64,000 nt of DNA from Beta vulgaris subsp. vulgaris (GCF_026745355.1 NC_079209.1:9408055-9472054), one strand, 5' to 3'; shown: positions 1 to 11,396, counted from the first letter of the stretch. The notes: generated by a model from the sequence alone, not told the origin. Numbers and translations: made by a program.

Positions 1-130
1 CCACAAACCCTGGTTTGCTTGATATCATAACCCAAACCGCAATTTTAAAACTGCAAACCAACCCAAACCGCCAAAAAAACGGTTTGGGTTGCGATTTGGT
101 GCGGTCCAGACTGCACTTTGAACAGCCCTA
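1..130. mobile_element. hAT-like element, 3' end only
   Basis: The stretch ends in TTTGAACAGCCCTA (about 117-130), whose reverse complement TAGGGCTGTTCAAA resembles the terminal inverted repeat of many plant hAT elements. The sequence just inside it is a self-complementary run of 'aacccaaaccgc / gcggtttgggtt' type words (about 30-108), typical of foldback hAT MITEs. The other end and the 8-bp target duplication lie outside the window, so class assignment rests on one terminus only. Confidence 0.5.
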
Positions 131-386
131 CCTCTCTCTCCCCTAACCCACAAGCCCCCAGCCCACCACCCCTCAACAACCCCAGCCTCACTAGCACCCC
201 TCCACCTTCCAGACAGCCTCCTCCCCCTCACACGCAGCCCCCTCCCTCTCCCATGAAGCTCCCATAGCCCCTCCCCTCCCCCGCAGCTCCCCCACCCCCC
301 ATGCAGCTGCGCCTCCCCTTCGTCATTTGATCTTGCCCGGCGAGTTTCTGCACTAGATCCGAGTCCCCCTCCTTCTTTCCCTCCGG

Positions 387-509
387 CGCCTCCCCCTCCC
401 TTACTTAATCTCGCCAGCGCCTACCCCTCCTTTACTCGATCTCGTCGGTGCCTCCCCGTCCCTTACTTGATCTCGTTGGCGCCTCCCCCTTCTTCACTCG
501 ATCTCGCAC
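387..509. repeat. four-copy 31-bp tandem repeat
   Basis: Four head-to-tail units of about 31 bp begin at 387, 418, 449 and 480. Each has the pattern CGCCTCCCC-N-CTTACTTGATCTCG with a few substitutions, and the last copy is slightly short. It lies in the GC-rich left half of the MULE-like element. No open frame or known function is evident. Confidence 0.8.
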
Positions 510-592
510 TAGATCCGCCTTTAGCGTTTAACAAATCCGAGCGAGTCATTACGAGGTTACAGACTCGAAGATTTGAGGTGAGATTTTTGTTA

Positions 593-1600
593 GAGCATCT
601 ACAATGGCTTGGTTTTAGTTGGTCTAGCAAAAAGTAAAGCTAGCTTTACTTAGTCTAACCATTGGGACACTTGGTCCTTGGAGCTGGTTGGTCTAGAATT
701 CCAGACCAACAGCCCCTCGGATGGCGTGCACACAGCTAATAACGACCAGCCACGTGGCGAAGAAAACTGGCGAAAAAAGCATGAAACGCTGGGTTTAAGG
801 GTGAAAAAGGCGGAAGAAAGCAGGGGAGTTGTGCGTTTCAGTTTCTGTGTGGGGCAAAGTGACTGATGAGCTGTCAGTGGCTCTGACGCGCGTCAGATGC
901 CACTGAACAGCAAATCAGCTGCTGCCAAGTGTATCTTCCGCCAGCTTTTGTAACGGTAAAAAAAAATGACGTTAAAATTAATAAAAAATTACAATAACGG
1001 CTATAAAATATTTTTATCTATAAATTGAGCCCAAATTTCATATATTTTACCACACCTCTTCCTAATATATTTTTTATCTAAATTAGCTCTCTACCTAATA
1101 TTACTTAAAGTAAGTCAATATTATGGATTCAAGTAATCCTAATTACTCCCAAAATAATCCAAACTACCCATCATCTATTTCATATAAAAAAAATAAGAAA
1201 GAGAAAATATTTTTTATCTAATTAGCTCTCTAGCTAATTTAATTTAACGTAAGCTAATTAGCTTGTAACGTAATTTAATTTATCGTAATTAATTTAACGT
1301 AAGCTAATTAGCTCGTAATTAATTTAACGTAGTCTAATAAGCTAATTTAAATCATCTATTTCATATAAAAAAAATTAAACATTGAATATGGTGAGGTTTG
1401 GTAAAAGTAGGAGAGAGAGTATAGGGTGTGGTTTGGTAAAAGTAAGAAAGAGAAATAGAAAACCAAGTAAGACCAACCAAGCCATTGTGACAAAAAAAAG
1501 ATGAGTTGGTTGGAGTTTTAGTGGGATGTGAGGTGTAAGAAGGAGGGAAGGAGAGAGAAAGAAAAAAGCTCCAAGACCAACCAAGCCATTGGTGATGCTC
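593..1600. mobile_element. PIF/Harbinger-type MITE
   Basis: The termini are inverted: GAGCATCTACAATGGCTTGG at the left, and the reverse complement of CCAAGCCATTGGTGATGCTC at the right. They are flanked by the 3-bp duplication TTA (590-592 and 1601-1603), the hallmark of PIF/Harbinger insertions. The ~1-kb interior is AT-rich, with repeats of 'taatttaacgtaagctaattagct' type around 1220-1350. A second internal copy of the right terminal motif (AGACCAACCAAGCCATTG, about 1470-1488) lies ~110 bp inside the end. No coding capacity was seen. Confidence 0.8.
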
Positions 1601-2004
1601 TTAGGGTTTTCTAGTTCTATTTTAGTTGGTGGTTGATTTATGGACTGAAGATTTGAGGTTAGATTTGAGAGTGGGAGGGGAGAGGGGAGAGAGGAGAGGA
1701 TACGATGAAAGAAGATATGAAATCTGGTGAACTAAGTTCGAAGGGGTGGGGGAAGGGGGGAGGCGTGGCTGCATGGGGACACGCCACTGCACGGGGGAGG
1801 CGCGACTGCATAGGGGAGGGGGAGGGGGACGGGGGCTGGTGGGGATGGGGTTGTTGGTGGGTGGTGGGCTGGGGGCTTGTTGGTTAGGGGAGAGAGAGGG
1901 GGTTAGGATTAGTTATGGTTAGAGTTATTTAGTATTTTACGGGTTAATTAACGCTAATGACTAACGGAGTTAACCATCGTTAGTCATTAAGGGAATTTTG
2001 TGTC

Positions 2005-2130
2005 ATTTTTTTAAAAGTCGGGGATATCTGGTTAACTTTGTTTAGAATTCGGGGGTATCTGGTTAATTTTTTTTAGAAGTCGGGGGTATCTGGTGAATAA
2101 ATTTTTTTGTTAGGGGTATTTGGTAAAAGA
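2005..2130. repeat. subterminal tandem repeat of the MULE-like element
   Basis: Four degenerate ~30-bp units carry the word GGGGGTATCTGGT or close variants (around 2018, 2050, 2085, 2115). Subterminal repetition of the terminal motif is common in plant MULEs and supports placing the element's right end at 2130. Confidence 0.6.
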
Positions 2131-2195
2131 ACCGATTGATCAATATTTATAATCAAACAACCTAAGGTTAGTCTTATATAGATTAGGAAACCTAC
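2131..2195 (-). repeat. left fragment of the copia-A 3' LTR
   Basis: This 65-bp piece matches the inner part of the intact copia-A LTR at 29657-29807: both share ATCAATATTTATAATCA and the following CTAAGG-TAGTC-TATATA words. It continues after the Sirevirus insertion at 13064-13106 and again after the Stowaway MITE at 13368-13377. About 40 bp of LTR end are missing at the left, cut off by the MULE-like element. Confidence 0.75.
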
Positions 2196-3559
2196 TGTTG
2201 AACCCTAGTTTTGATAATGACAAAGAAACAAAGGAACAAACTAAGTAGTGAACTAATGAATTATTTAAGTGTATGGTGTCTAAGGTATCAATGCAAGGAA
2301 CTGGGAGAATACAAAGTCAATGAAGAAGTCAAGAGGGGATTTCAAAGGCTAAGTAAAGAAGTTTCTATGTTGATACTGGAGCAAGCATTGGATCAAGAAA
2401 ATAGAAGCTAGGCGTTTTATTTTCTAGTTCCAATGTAAAGGAACAAAGAAAGAATGGTAAGGAACTGTGGCAGATATTTGAGAATGAAGCGTTTGTTCCT
2501 CTTGTAAGGAACAAACTCAGTGGCACTTAGTAAATATGTTAAAGGAACTGAACTATATAAGGAACTAGACTTAGGCGTGACTTAGTGTAACGGTTAAAAG
2601 ATAATGGAGTAAGTCATGCCTAGATTATAGGAAATTAGTTATTTCTAATTTCAAATGATAAAATCAGTTTTAAAAAGAAAATCTGTTTTGGAAAAGATTT
2701 ATTTTTCGGAAAATAAGAAAATAAATATCCGGTTGTTAGAAAGATTTTATTTCAAAGATATTATTTTCTTAAAGATTAGAAATTCAGATTTAAAGATAAA
2801 AAGAGTTTATAAAAACTGATTTTCGGATAATGTAAGGAACTCCTATTATTTAGGAGTAATGGCTGCATTTTATCCACGTTCATTTATAGTTCATGGGATC
2901 ATGGGACATGATGTAAAACGTGTTCCTTAGGGGAAGGAACATCATGGGTAAATGGATTAAAAGGTGTACTCTAACATTAATCCCACGTTCTTCATGATTT
3001 ACACTATAAATATAGAAGTCTAGATAAGTTCCAAATTGTGTCTGACTAAGTAATTAAGTGAGTTTAACTTATTAAGTGTCAGTGCCTTCATTCTCTCATA
3101 ATAGCCATTTGTTCTTTGCCTTCTTACTCTAATTCCACTAAGCTTATTTCGATCAATTGTATTTTGGTTTTTGGGGTAAGGGAACTTTGAGTGAAGTTCT
3201 GTAAGAGAAAGGCTTTGAGTGAAGCTTGTATGTGTGAGAAAACTTCGAGTGAAGTTGAGAGGAACTGCTGTTAAGGGAACAGTGGTTCAGGAACTTGAGT
3301 TTAGGAACTCAAGGTGGGCTCGAGTTAGAATTAGGTTGTAACAGAGTTGTTTGGCCTAATTAGTGAAAGTGTTGAGTTTAAAATCCCTAGTGGTCGAGGT
3401 TGTTTCTTCTTGTTGGGCCCAAGAAGTTTTTCCTCGTAAAAATCCCTTGTGTTCCTTTAGCTTGTTTATTCGTTTAAGTTTTAATTTCCGCAAAAAGTTA
3501 CGTTTATTTCTACACCTACAATTCACCCCCCCTCTTGTAGTGTTCCTAGGGAAATAACA
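2196..3559 (+). repeat. 5' LTR of the Sirevirus element
   Basis: The 1364-bp LTR is nearly identical to the 3' LTR. It should carry the promoter and polyadenylation signals; CACTATAAATATAGAAG (about 3002-3018) is a plausible TATA region. Two stem-loops built from GTTCCT and AGGAAC are seen at about 2494-2511 and 2923-2940. Three hairpin motifs of the form CTTYGAGTGAAG lie at 3182-3256. The word GGAAC/GTTCC occurs roughly 20 times. Confidence 0.92.
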
Positions 3560-3561
3560 AT

Positions 3562-3573
3562 TGGTATCAGAGC
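3562..3573 (+). other. primer-binding site, initiator tRNA-Met type
   Basis: TGGTATCAGAGC begins three bases after the 5' LTR end. It is the standard plant copia primer-binding site, complementary to the 3' end of initiator tRNA-Met, and fixes the LTR boundary and element orientation. Confidence 0.93.
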
Positions 3574-3622
3574 TAGAACTCACGTAAGATAGGAAACCCT
3601 ATTGAAAAAGATCCAAGGAACA

Positions 3623-5451
3623 ATGAATACCACCGAGAAACTTGAAGAAGGTTATTCCACTCAAAGGCCTCCTATGTTCAATGGGAAGTACTACAACTAT
3701 TGGAAGAACCGCATGGAGATATTCATCAAGGCTGAAAACTATCAGGTATGGAGAGTCATTGAAGTTGGTGATTTCGAAGTCACAACTACAAATGACAAAA
3801 ATGAGGTAACTCTTAAACCCCTCTCTGATTATGAAATCTGATTTTGAAAAAATGGAAGTAAATGCCATGGCTATTAAACTATTGCATTGTGGACTTGGAC
3901 CCCATGAACATAATAGGATCATGGGATGCAAATCCGCAAAGCAAATATGGGATTTACTAGAAGTAACCCACGAAGGAACTAATGAAGTTAAAAGATCGAA
4001 AATTGATTTACTTATGAATCAATATGAACTGTTCTGCATGAAATCCAAAGAAAGCATCCGAGACATGTTTACTCGTTTTACTAACATTATAAATGAGTTG
4101 GCTTCTCTTGGAAAGTTTATTTCATCTGAGGAACAGGTTCGAAAGGTTCTTAGGAGTCTTCCTAAGGACAGATGGATGGCTAAAGTCACGCTCTTCAAGA
4201 AACAAAAGACTTCACTAAGTTCAACTTAGAACAGCTGGCAGGGTCACTTATGACTCATGAGCTTCACCTTGATACTGAATATGGTGAAAGCTCCAAATCA
4301 AAATCAATTGCTCTCAAAGCAGATGATGAAGATGATTCGGACTCTGAAGAAGAAGAAGCAGCCCTCATGGTTCGAAAATTTCGAAAGATGTACAGGAACA
4401 TGAAGAATGGAAACTTCAAAGGTAAAACTAAGAAATTTTCTAACAAAGCTGCTTGTCATAAATGTGGAAGTACAGATCACTTCATCAAGAATGTCCTCTT
4501 TGGGAAAACGACAAAACCAAAGAAAGGAACAAGGAACGCTTTGCTGAAAGGAACAAAGAATCAAAAGCACCTTTCTCTAAGGCAAATGTGCGCAAAGCTA
4601 TGATAGCTGCTTGGGGAGATTCAGAGACGGAAGAAGAAGAGGAACAACCAACTGAAGAAACAGCAAACCTTTGCCTCATGGCAAACATCGACGAAAAAGA
4701 AGATGAAGAAAAAATTGAGGTAAGTCAACATGGACTTGAGTCAGAACTAGATGGTAAAACTAGGACTGAAATATATGATCTTCTTTATGATGCAATTCTT
4801 GAATGTAGAGATGAACGTGAAAAACGTGAACAAACGGAACAAGCCTTAAAGGTTTGCAAGGAACACATAGAATGGCTTAAGAAAATGAGAACTGATGTCG
4901 AAACTAGATTTTTGATTTGTTTGATAAAAACTTAAAAATCAAAGAATGTTATGAGAGTTTGAAAAATGAAAATTATCTAATTAATTTAGAGATTTCACAC
5001 TTGAAGGAATTTGTCCCTGTTCTGAGTTCCTTTGATATAAGATCAACCCCTTTGAAAGGATACAGATCTGAGATTGAAAAAATAAATAAAGAGAAAAATA
5101 TTTTTAAAGGAACAGATCTGTAATCTTAAAAAGGAACTGGTTGTCGCAAGGAACAGAGGCAAAATCATGAAAGTTCCTAAGTGGATTGAGAAACCACAGA
5201 CCAAAAGGAAGGAAGGTCTTGGTTTTGAAAACTACAAGAAAAGGAACAAGACAAAGAAATATGTTGATCTACCTAGTGATAAGTTCTGTATGTATTGTGG
5301 CAAGGTAGGTCATTACATAAATCAATGTCAACTAAAATCTGAGATGATTGGGAAAAATGTGACAATAAGTAAGAAAAAATGGGTTGTCAAAACAAATCCT
5401 AGTCAAGAACAGGAACCCACGAAAGATGGGGTTCCTTCAACTAACAACTAG
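3623..5451 (+). pseudogene. gag: Sirevirus gag, frameshifted
   Basis: Gag forms the virus-like particle and packages the RNA. The likely start is the ATG at 3623. The coding sequence moves between all three frames (segments about 3623-3840, 3831-4229, 4250-4500, 4462-4920, 4917-5123, 5167-5451). The segment at 3831-4229 resembles the copia Gag (UBN2-like) domain, with features such as 'AKQIWDLLEVTHEGT'. A first zinc knuckle (CHKCGSTDH... then C after a shift) lies near 4450-4500. A second CCHC knuckle (CMYCGKVGHYINQC) lies near 5287-5330. The Glu/Lys-rich middle, about 4600-4920, is predicted to be helical. All breaks are small shifts rather than large deletions. The frame ends at a TAG just before the protease region. 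Confidence 0.8.
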
Positions 5452-5458
5452 TTGATTT

Positions 5459-6730
5459 TTGCAGGTTGGAGTGAGGGGGAACAACACTTGGTATCTCGAT
5501 AGTGGTTGTTCCAAGCACATGACAGGAGACAAAACGAAGTTTCTCTCACTCACAACCTATGAAGGTGGCAGTGTAACATTTGGTGATAATAAGAAAGGTA
5601 ACTTGTTGCTATGGGTAAGGTCGGTAAGTCACCATTACACTCCATTGAAAATGTATTTTTAGTTGAAGGTCTAAAACATAATCTATTAAGCATTTCTCAA
5701 TTCTGTGACAAAGGAAATACTGTAAAATTTGATAAGAAAAATGCTTAATCATCAACATTAAAACTAAGAAGGTTATTGGAAGGAACAAGGAAAGGGAACA
5801 CATACATTGTGGATCTAGACCTTGTTCCTCAAATCAATTTAACTTGTCTTAGTGTTATTGAAGATGATTCACTTCTTGGCACAAGCGTCTAGGACATGCT
5901 AGCTTTTCATTACTTGAGAAACTTAGATCAAAAGACCTTGTTTTAGGATTACCATCCATAAAATTTCATATTGATCAAGTTTGTGATGCATGTGCACGAG
6001 GTAAACAAGTAAGATCCTCTTTCAAATCTAAAACGATTGTAAGTACCACTAAACCATTAGAGTTAATTCATATGGACTTATGTGGACCCATGAGAATTCA
6101 AAGCAGAAGTGGAAAGAGGTATGTACTTGTGATTGTAGATGACTACTCTAGGTACACTTGGGTTATTTTTCTCTCTAGTAAAGATGAAACTTATGATGAG
6201 TTCCTTGTCTTTGCTAAAAGAGTTCAAAACCTAAGTGGACATAAAATAATGCACATTAGATCAGATCATGGCAAGGAATTCGAAAATTATAAATTTGATG
6301 ACCTAAGCAGAGATAATGGCCTAGATCATAATTTTTCTGCCCCTAGAACACCACAACAAAATGGTGTTGTAGAAAGGAAAAATAGAACTTTGGAGGAAAT
6401 GTCTAGAACCATGTTAATTGCTAGTGAACTTCCAAGGAACTTTTGGGCTGAAGCTGTTAATACTGCTTGTCACATAATTAATCGTGCCATGATGAGACCT
6501 ATCATTAATAAAACTCCTTATGAACTTTACTTTGGAAAGAAACCAAACATCACCTATTTTAGAACATTTGGATGCAAATGTTATGTGCATAATAATGGAA
6601 AAGATAATCTTGGAAAATTTGATGCAAGGAGTGATGAAGCAACCTTTTTTAGGATACTCCTCACATAGTAAAGCTTATAGAGTATATAACAAGAGAACTA
6701 TGTGTGTTGAAGAAAGATTCATGTAATCTT
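5459..6730 (+). pseudogene. pol: Sirevirus protease and integrase region of pol, frameshifted
   Basis: An aspartic protease active site (DSGCSKHMTGD) lies near 5497-5530. After a stop and shift around 5660-5880 comes the GAG-pre-integrase zinc-binding region (H...H...CDAC, about 5875-6000). The integrase core at 6072-6668 keeps the expected DDE residues in context: D in 'VDDYSRYTW', D in 'RSDHGKEFEN', and E in 'GVVERKNRTLEE'. The frame shifts again at about 6640 and continues to about 6726. The family role is processing of Gag-Pol and insertion of cDNA. This copy cannot make a continuous polyprotein as written. Confidence 0.85.
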
Positions 6731-8640
6731 TGATGAATCTGACAAACATAATCCAAGCATACAGGTTGATGACTATGAGATAGGGTTAGCGCAACCTAGT
6801 CAAGGAACACAGATTCACAAGAAGAAGAAGAAGTGAAAGAGGAAAGGAACGAGGAATTCGAAAATAATGAGATCAATGATTCCTGTTCCTCAAGGAGGAG
6901 AAGATACTCCTGTTCCTCTAAATGAAGGAACTGAGTCCACCGAGGCTAACAGAGGAACAACTGAGCAGAGTTCCTCATCCACTCAAGGAACTCATGAGGA
7001 ACAACATGTTCCTATAAGAGAGTTTCAACCAAAACCTTGGAGATTACAAAAGTCACATCCTGTGGAACTCATAATCAGCGACATATCCAAAGGTACGCAA
7101 ACTAGATCTCAGTTAAGGAACTTTTGTGCATTTCATGCGTTCCTATCAATGATGGAACCAAGAAATCATGAAGAAGCCTTAACTGACTCTGATTGGATTA
7201 TTGCAATGCAAGCTGAATTAAATGAGTTTGAAAGAAACAAGGTATGGCATCTAGTTCCTTCATCTAAACAACAAAAAGTAATTGGCTTAAAATGGGTGTT
7301 TAGAAACAAACTAGATGAATATGGAACCATTGTAAGAAACAAAGCTAGACTTGTAGTAAAAGGTTATAACCAACAAGAAGGAATTGATTATGAAGAAACC
7401 TTTGCTCCTGTAGCTAGATTAGAAGCCATTAGAATTTAATTGCATTTGCTGCTTACATGGGATTAAATTATATCAAATGGATGTTAAGTGTGCATTTTTA
7501 AATGGCTATCTAAACGAAGATGTATATGTTGAACAACCCCCTGGTTTGAAAATAAAATCTCCCAAATCATGTCTACAAGCTTGATAAAGCTCTTTATGGG
7601 TTAAAACAAGCACCTAGATCATGGTATGAGAGATTATCAAAGTTCCTTTTAGAAAAAAACTTTAAAAGAGGAAAGGTTGATAAAACCTTGTTCCTAAAAT
7701 CTAAAGGAACTGATTTTTGCTTGTTCAAATATATGTTGATGACATCATATTCGGAGCTACTAATGAAACATTGTGCAAAGAATTCTCAATCTCATGAGCA
7801 ATGAATTTGAAATGAGTATGATGGGTGAGTTAAATTTCTTTCTTGGACTACAAATCAAACAAACTGAAAAAGGTATAATTGTTCACCAACAAAAATACAT
7901 AAAGGAACTATTAAAGAAATATGGCCTCGAAAATTCAAAGATAAATCACACTCCTATGGGAACTTCAACTAGATTAGATGAAGACTCCATAGGAACAAGT
8001 GTTGATCAAACAAAATTAGAGGAATGATTGGTTCACTTTTGTATCTAACTGCTAGTCGTCCAGACATAGCTTTCAGTGTTGGTTTGTGTGCTAGATTTCA
8101 AGCAAATCCAAAGGAGTCTCACCTCACTGCTGTGAAGAGAATTCTTAGATACTTAAAGGAACAGATGATCTTGGACTCTACTATCCAAGAAGTGATACAT
8201 TCGAACTAAAAGGATATGCAGATGCAGATTATGCTGGAGATCTTGTTAATAGGAAAAGCACCTCAGGTATGGCACAATTCCTTGGTCATAGTTTAGTTTC
8301 TTGGAGTACCAAGAAACAAAACACAGTTGCTTTATCCACTGCTGAAGCAGAATATGTAGCTGCTGCTGCATGTTGCTCTCAAATGCTTTGGATAAAACAA
8401 CAACTTAGTGACTATGGAATAAACTTTGAATGTGTTCCTATTTATTGTGACAATACAAGTGCTATAAGTATATCTAAAGATCCAGTGCATCATTCTAGAG
8501 TAAAGCATATACTATTAGACATCACTTTTTAAGAGAAAATGTGAAAAAGGTTTGATTAAACTTGAGTTTTGTCAAACTGATTATCAGATTGCTGATATCC
8601 TAACTAAGCCTTTGCAAAGAGATAGATATGAAAATTAAGG
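6731..8640 (+). pseudogene. pol: Sirevirus reverse transcriptase and RNase H region of pol, frameshifted
   Basis: The RT_2 (copia) domain starts in the segment 6867-7439, with the conserved '[18 protein letters not shown]', 'GLKWVFRNK' and '[30 protein letters not shown]' signatures (shown in parts). The catalytic YVDD is at 7732-7743. RT continues through 7773-8209. The RNase H motif ('TAEAEYVAAA', '...CDNTSAI') is in 8269-8532. Frame breaks occur near 7437, 7500-7770, 8026 and 8205, and the frame ends near 8637. Sequence before 6867 is a diverged linker. Domain content is complete but not translatable as one frame. Confidence 0.85.
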
Positions 8641-9215
8641 CTTGAGTTAGGCTTAATAAAAATTAAGTGATTGTTCCTATGTCAATTCCCCCATGTTTGA
8701 ATCAATTTGAGTGACTTTGTGTGCTAAAAATAATTGTGTTTAATTGCCTAAGACCATTGCAAATTGGAATGTTGAAAACATAACATGAAGTCAAAGAAAT
8801 AAACAACTCACAAATGTCACATAATACTCCCCTTACTGTTCCTAAGGTCAAGAAACATGCATAGTATGAAGGATATTGAATGTAGCATTAGTTGTTCCTA
8901 TAGCACAAGTTCCTTAGCATTTATTTTCTTTCAAAAATTAAAATTCATAAAAATCCGAATAAAATCCCAAAAATTAAGGGGAACCAGTTTAATTAAATCT
9001 TGGTTCTTTTTATCTTTTCGTTTTTTCTTTATTTTTATTTTTATTTTTTTTGCTTTATTTCTTTCCCGCGTGTCATAATTACTATTACATGCAAAACTTC
9101 CTTCTTCAATTCATCTAAGAAACCGTGTTCCTCTCAAACGCTTTCATCTTCACCAAATCCGAAACCTCATCACACCCTTTGATACTCCATAAAAACCTCC
9201 AAACCTTCATAAATC
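8641..9215 (+). other. Sirevirus spacer between pol and the third ORF
   Basis: This AT-rich spacer contains pyrimidine-rich runs around 9000-9070 (TTTTTTTCTTTATTTTTATT type). It has no conserved coding signal. Such a spacer normally precedes the env-like ORF of SIRE elements and may hold the acceptor for its spliced transcript, though I cannot show a splice site from sequence alone. Confidence 0.5.
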
Positions 9216-10838
9216 ATGGCAAAAACTTCAAGAAACTCACCTTTTCCAACATCAAAAACAACCGACACTTCAAAAATGGAAATTTCTTCATCCCAACTAA
9301 AACCCTTGAAACCGACATAATTCAAGAAAACCCCATAGAGGAACAGCAATTAGAATCTCCTAGAAGGAGCATGAGAAGAAGAAAATTGATTGGGGAAGAT
9401 GATGAAGAAGAAACCCCGGAACAATCTCAGGGGGAAGAAGAAGAAACTGCACCTGTTCCTTCCAAAGGAACTGTTTCTTCGTCTTCCAAGAAAAGGGTCG
9501 AACGAAGTGAATCTAGGTATGTCTTGGGCTTTTGCGTCGATTTAGAATGGGCAAATAAAATTGAATTTCTAGAATTAACTCCATTCTAAAGGAACAAGGC
9601 ATGGAATTCTTGTTTGAATTCGCCTTTAATAATGCTCTTGTTCCTCTAGCTATGGACGAGTTTTGTGCAAATTTTGTTAATACTAATGGAACTTGCACAA
9701 CTGAAGTTAGAGGCAAGAAAATAAGGTTTAATCAAGCAACTTTAAGCAAAGTATGGGAAGTTCCTTGCAAAGGAACTGATTTGTATTTTAAAAGGAAAGG
9801 AACTGTTTCCTTTCCGAATTTTCCTCAAGACAAAATCTTAGAATATTTTGGAGGAACAGCTGGCCAAAACAAATTAACCATAACCTACTCTCTCCCCTTC
9901 ACAAAGTACTGTTTAACTTGGTTTGGAGAGCACTCATTCCTCGAACTGAAAAGAGGAATGAAGTGGGTCTCTTGGATATGTGTTACATGTTTTGCTTGGA
10001 CCACCACATACAAATCAATTCCCTTCCCTCTTCATTCAACATTTAACTCACTGTATTGAAACATTGTGTATTGGTACGGTGCCTATAACTTCTTACTTCA
10101 TCACTTTGAAGTAAGACTTCGGGTTGGACCACCATAGGATCAAACAAGGGAACATCTTGAATGAGAAGACCTCTAAATGGACTTGGCTTGCTGTCCAAGA
10201 AGGTGTTCTCATTCAAGGAAAATGGTTCCAGTTCCTCAGGAAAAAGAAAACTGCCTCAACTGATTAGAAGAGGAAATGATGTAATTTTGGATAATCCTGT
10301 CCTGTTCCTAACCGGAGGAACAAAACCTAAGAGGCGCAAACACATTGCCACTAAGCCTAAACCCTCTGTTCCTTTGAGAGTGAGAAAGAGCACTCGTCGA
10401 AAAATTGCTCCTGTTCCTGTTCCTTCCAATGAGGACTCTCCTTTAGTCCTTTCGGATAATGAGGAACAGGTACCCTCTACTCTCAAGGAACCACTCCTCC
10501 ACCATCTCCCAAACTCTCTGTTCCTTCACAAAATACCCTCCATTTCACCTTCGTCCTTCTCTGTTCCTTCAAGTTTTGAGCAGTTGAAGGATGAAATAAA
10601 AGGACCAAATCCTTTTGCTTCCACCTCCACAACTCTTCCACCCACACCACCATTTCTTCCTCCCATTTATCACCCTTCACCTTCTGTTTCCATTCCTGGA
10701 ACAGATGAGCCTTCCACTCAAACCTCCCCAGTTCCTTCACAACATCCCCCATCTGCCTCTAGTTCCAAGGTAAGGAACAGGAAAATCCGGATGACACTAA
10801 CTGGGTTAATGAAGTCTGCCTTCCTGCACAACATATGA
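9216..10838 (+). pseudogene. Sirevirus third (env-like) ORF with putative plant transposon protein domain, frameshifted
   Basis: An ATG at 9216 opens a Ser/Thr-rich N-terminus. After a shift near 9300 the segment 9320-9589 is acidic and basic in turn ('EEETPEQSQGEEEETA'). The segment 9601-10059 contains 'RGKKIRFNQATLSKVWEVP', resembling the domain called putative plant transposon protein in many plant retroelement third ORFs. The segment 10161-10838 is basic, then Pro/Ser-rich, with a short predicted helix around 'FEQLKDEIKG'. No convincing signal peptide or membrane anchor was seen, so 'env-like' refers to position only. Val-Pro and Gly-Thr pairs are unusually frequent because the DNA is packed with GTTCCT and GGAACT words. 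Confidence 0.65.
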
Positions 10839-11375
10839 TAAAATTTTACAATCATCTTCATTGGACTTTGGATGCCAAAACTGATACTATGATAAGTCTT
10901 ATGAAGAATTTGAGTGATACCGTGGTTGCGCAGCAAAAGAAGATGGACTATGGCTCGTGCCTTGGAGGAGCTGAAGGAACAGGTTGAACTACATCATGGG
11001 GGTGATGAAAAAGTTGGAGGATGTGGTTGAAGAAGAAGTTGTGAGGAACACCATTCCCCTTCCCTTTCTTAGTTTTTTATTTTTTGTTGTTCCTGTTTCT
11101 TTCATTAAGGAACACATCTTTTGTTTCTTCCTTTTTCTTTTCTTTGTTTTGTTATGGAACAAGTGCTATATAATCAATGACTTTTGCTATATTGTCTATG
11201 TTTCTAAATGCTTTGCATAATTTCTTCCTTGGAATGGCTAGTATTATGTGATTGATGTTTGAGCAAGTTTACTCTTTGATTTTCTAACTTAACCACTAAT
11301 GGTGCTTGCATATTGGTCTTAAGGTGTTAAATCAATTCATCAATTCATGCAGAGTCTATTCTTTTTGAGGATGAC
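10839..11375 (+). other. Sirevirus sequence after the third ORF
   Basis: This is probably decayed C-terminal coding sequence of the third ORF, with 'MDYGSCLGGAEGT'-like remnants around 10940-11060, followed by AT-rich untranslated sequence. No complete ORF is present. It leads into the first polypurine tract. Confidence 0.45.
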
Positions 11376-11390
11376 AAAGGGGGAAAAGGA
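11376..11390 (+). other. extra upstream polypurine tract
   Basis: AAAGGGGGAAAAGGA is preceded by GATGAC, and the functional tract before the 3' LTR is preceded by the similar CATCATC. Repeated polypurine tracts upstream of the 3' LTR are a known feature of Sireviruses and support the lineage call. Confidence 0.65.
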
Positions 11391-11396
11391 TTTAAG

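Larger units (their letters stand above)
131..2130. mobile_element. MULE-like element with long GC-rich inverted arms, left end interrupted
   Basis: The right end, read inward on the minus strand, is GGTTCTTTTACCAAATACCC followed by further 'ccagataccccc' repeats, a terminus typical of plant Mutator-like elements. It abuts the copia-A LTR at 2131, where GATTGATCA could be one copy of a 9-bp target duplication. The C-rich stretch 131-310 is an imperfect reverse complement of the G-rich stretch 1700-1905: CTCTCTCCCCTAACCCACAA at 134-153 pairs with the strand around 1880-1900. The arms therefore form a long inverted repeat. The left terminus is cut off by the hAT end at 130 and lies outside the window. 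A Harbinger MITE at 593-1600 interrupts the interior. No transposase is visible, so it is non-autonomous. Confidence 0.55.

Noticed and set aside
10256..10936. Minus-strand frames opposite the third ORF of the Sirevirus
   Set aside because: They are antisense shadows of a Pro/Ser-rich coding region.
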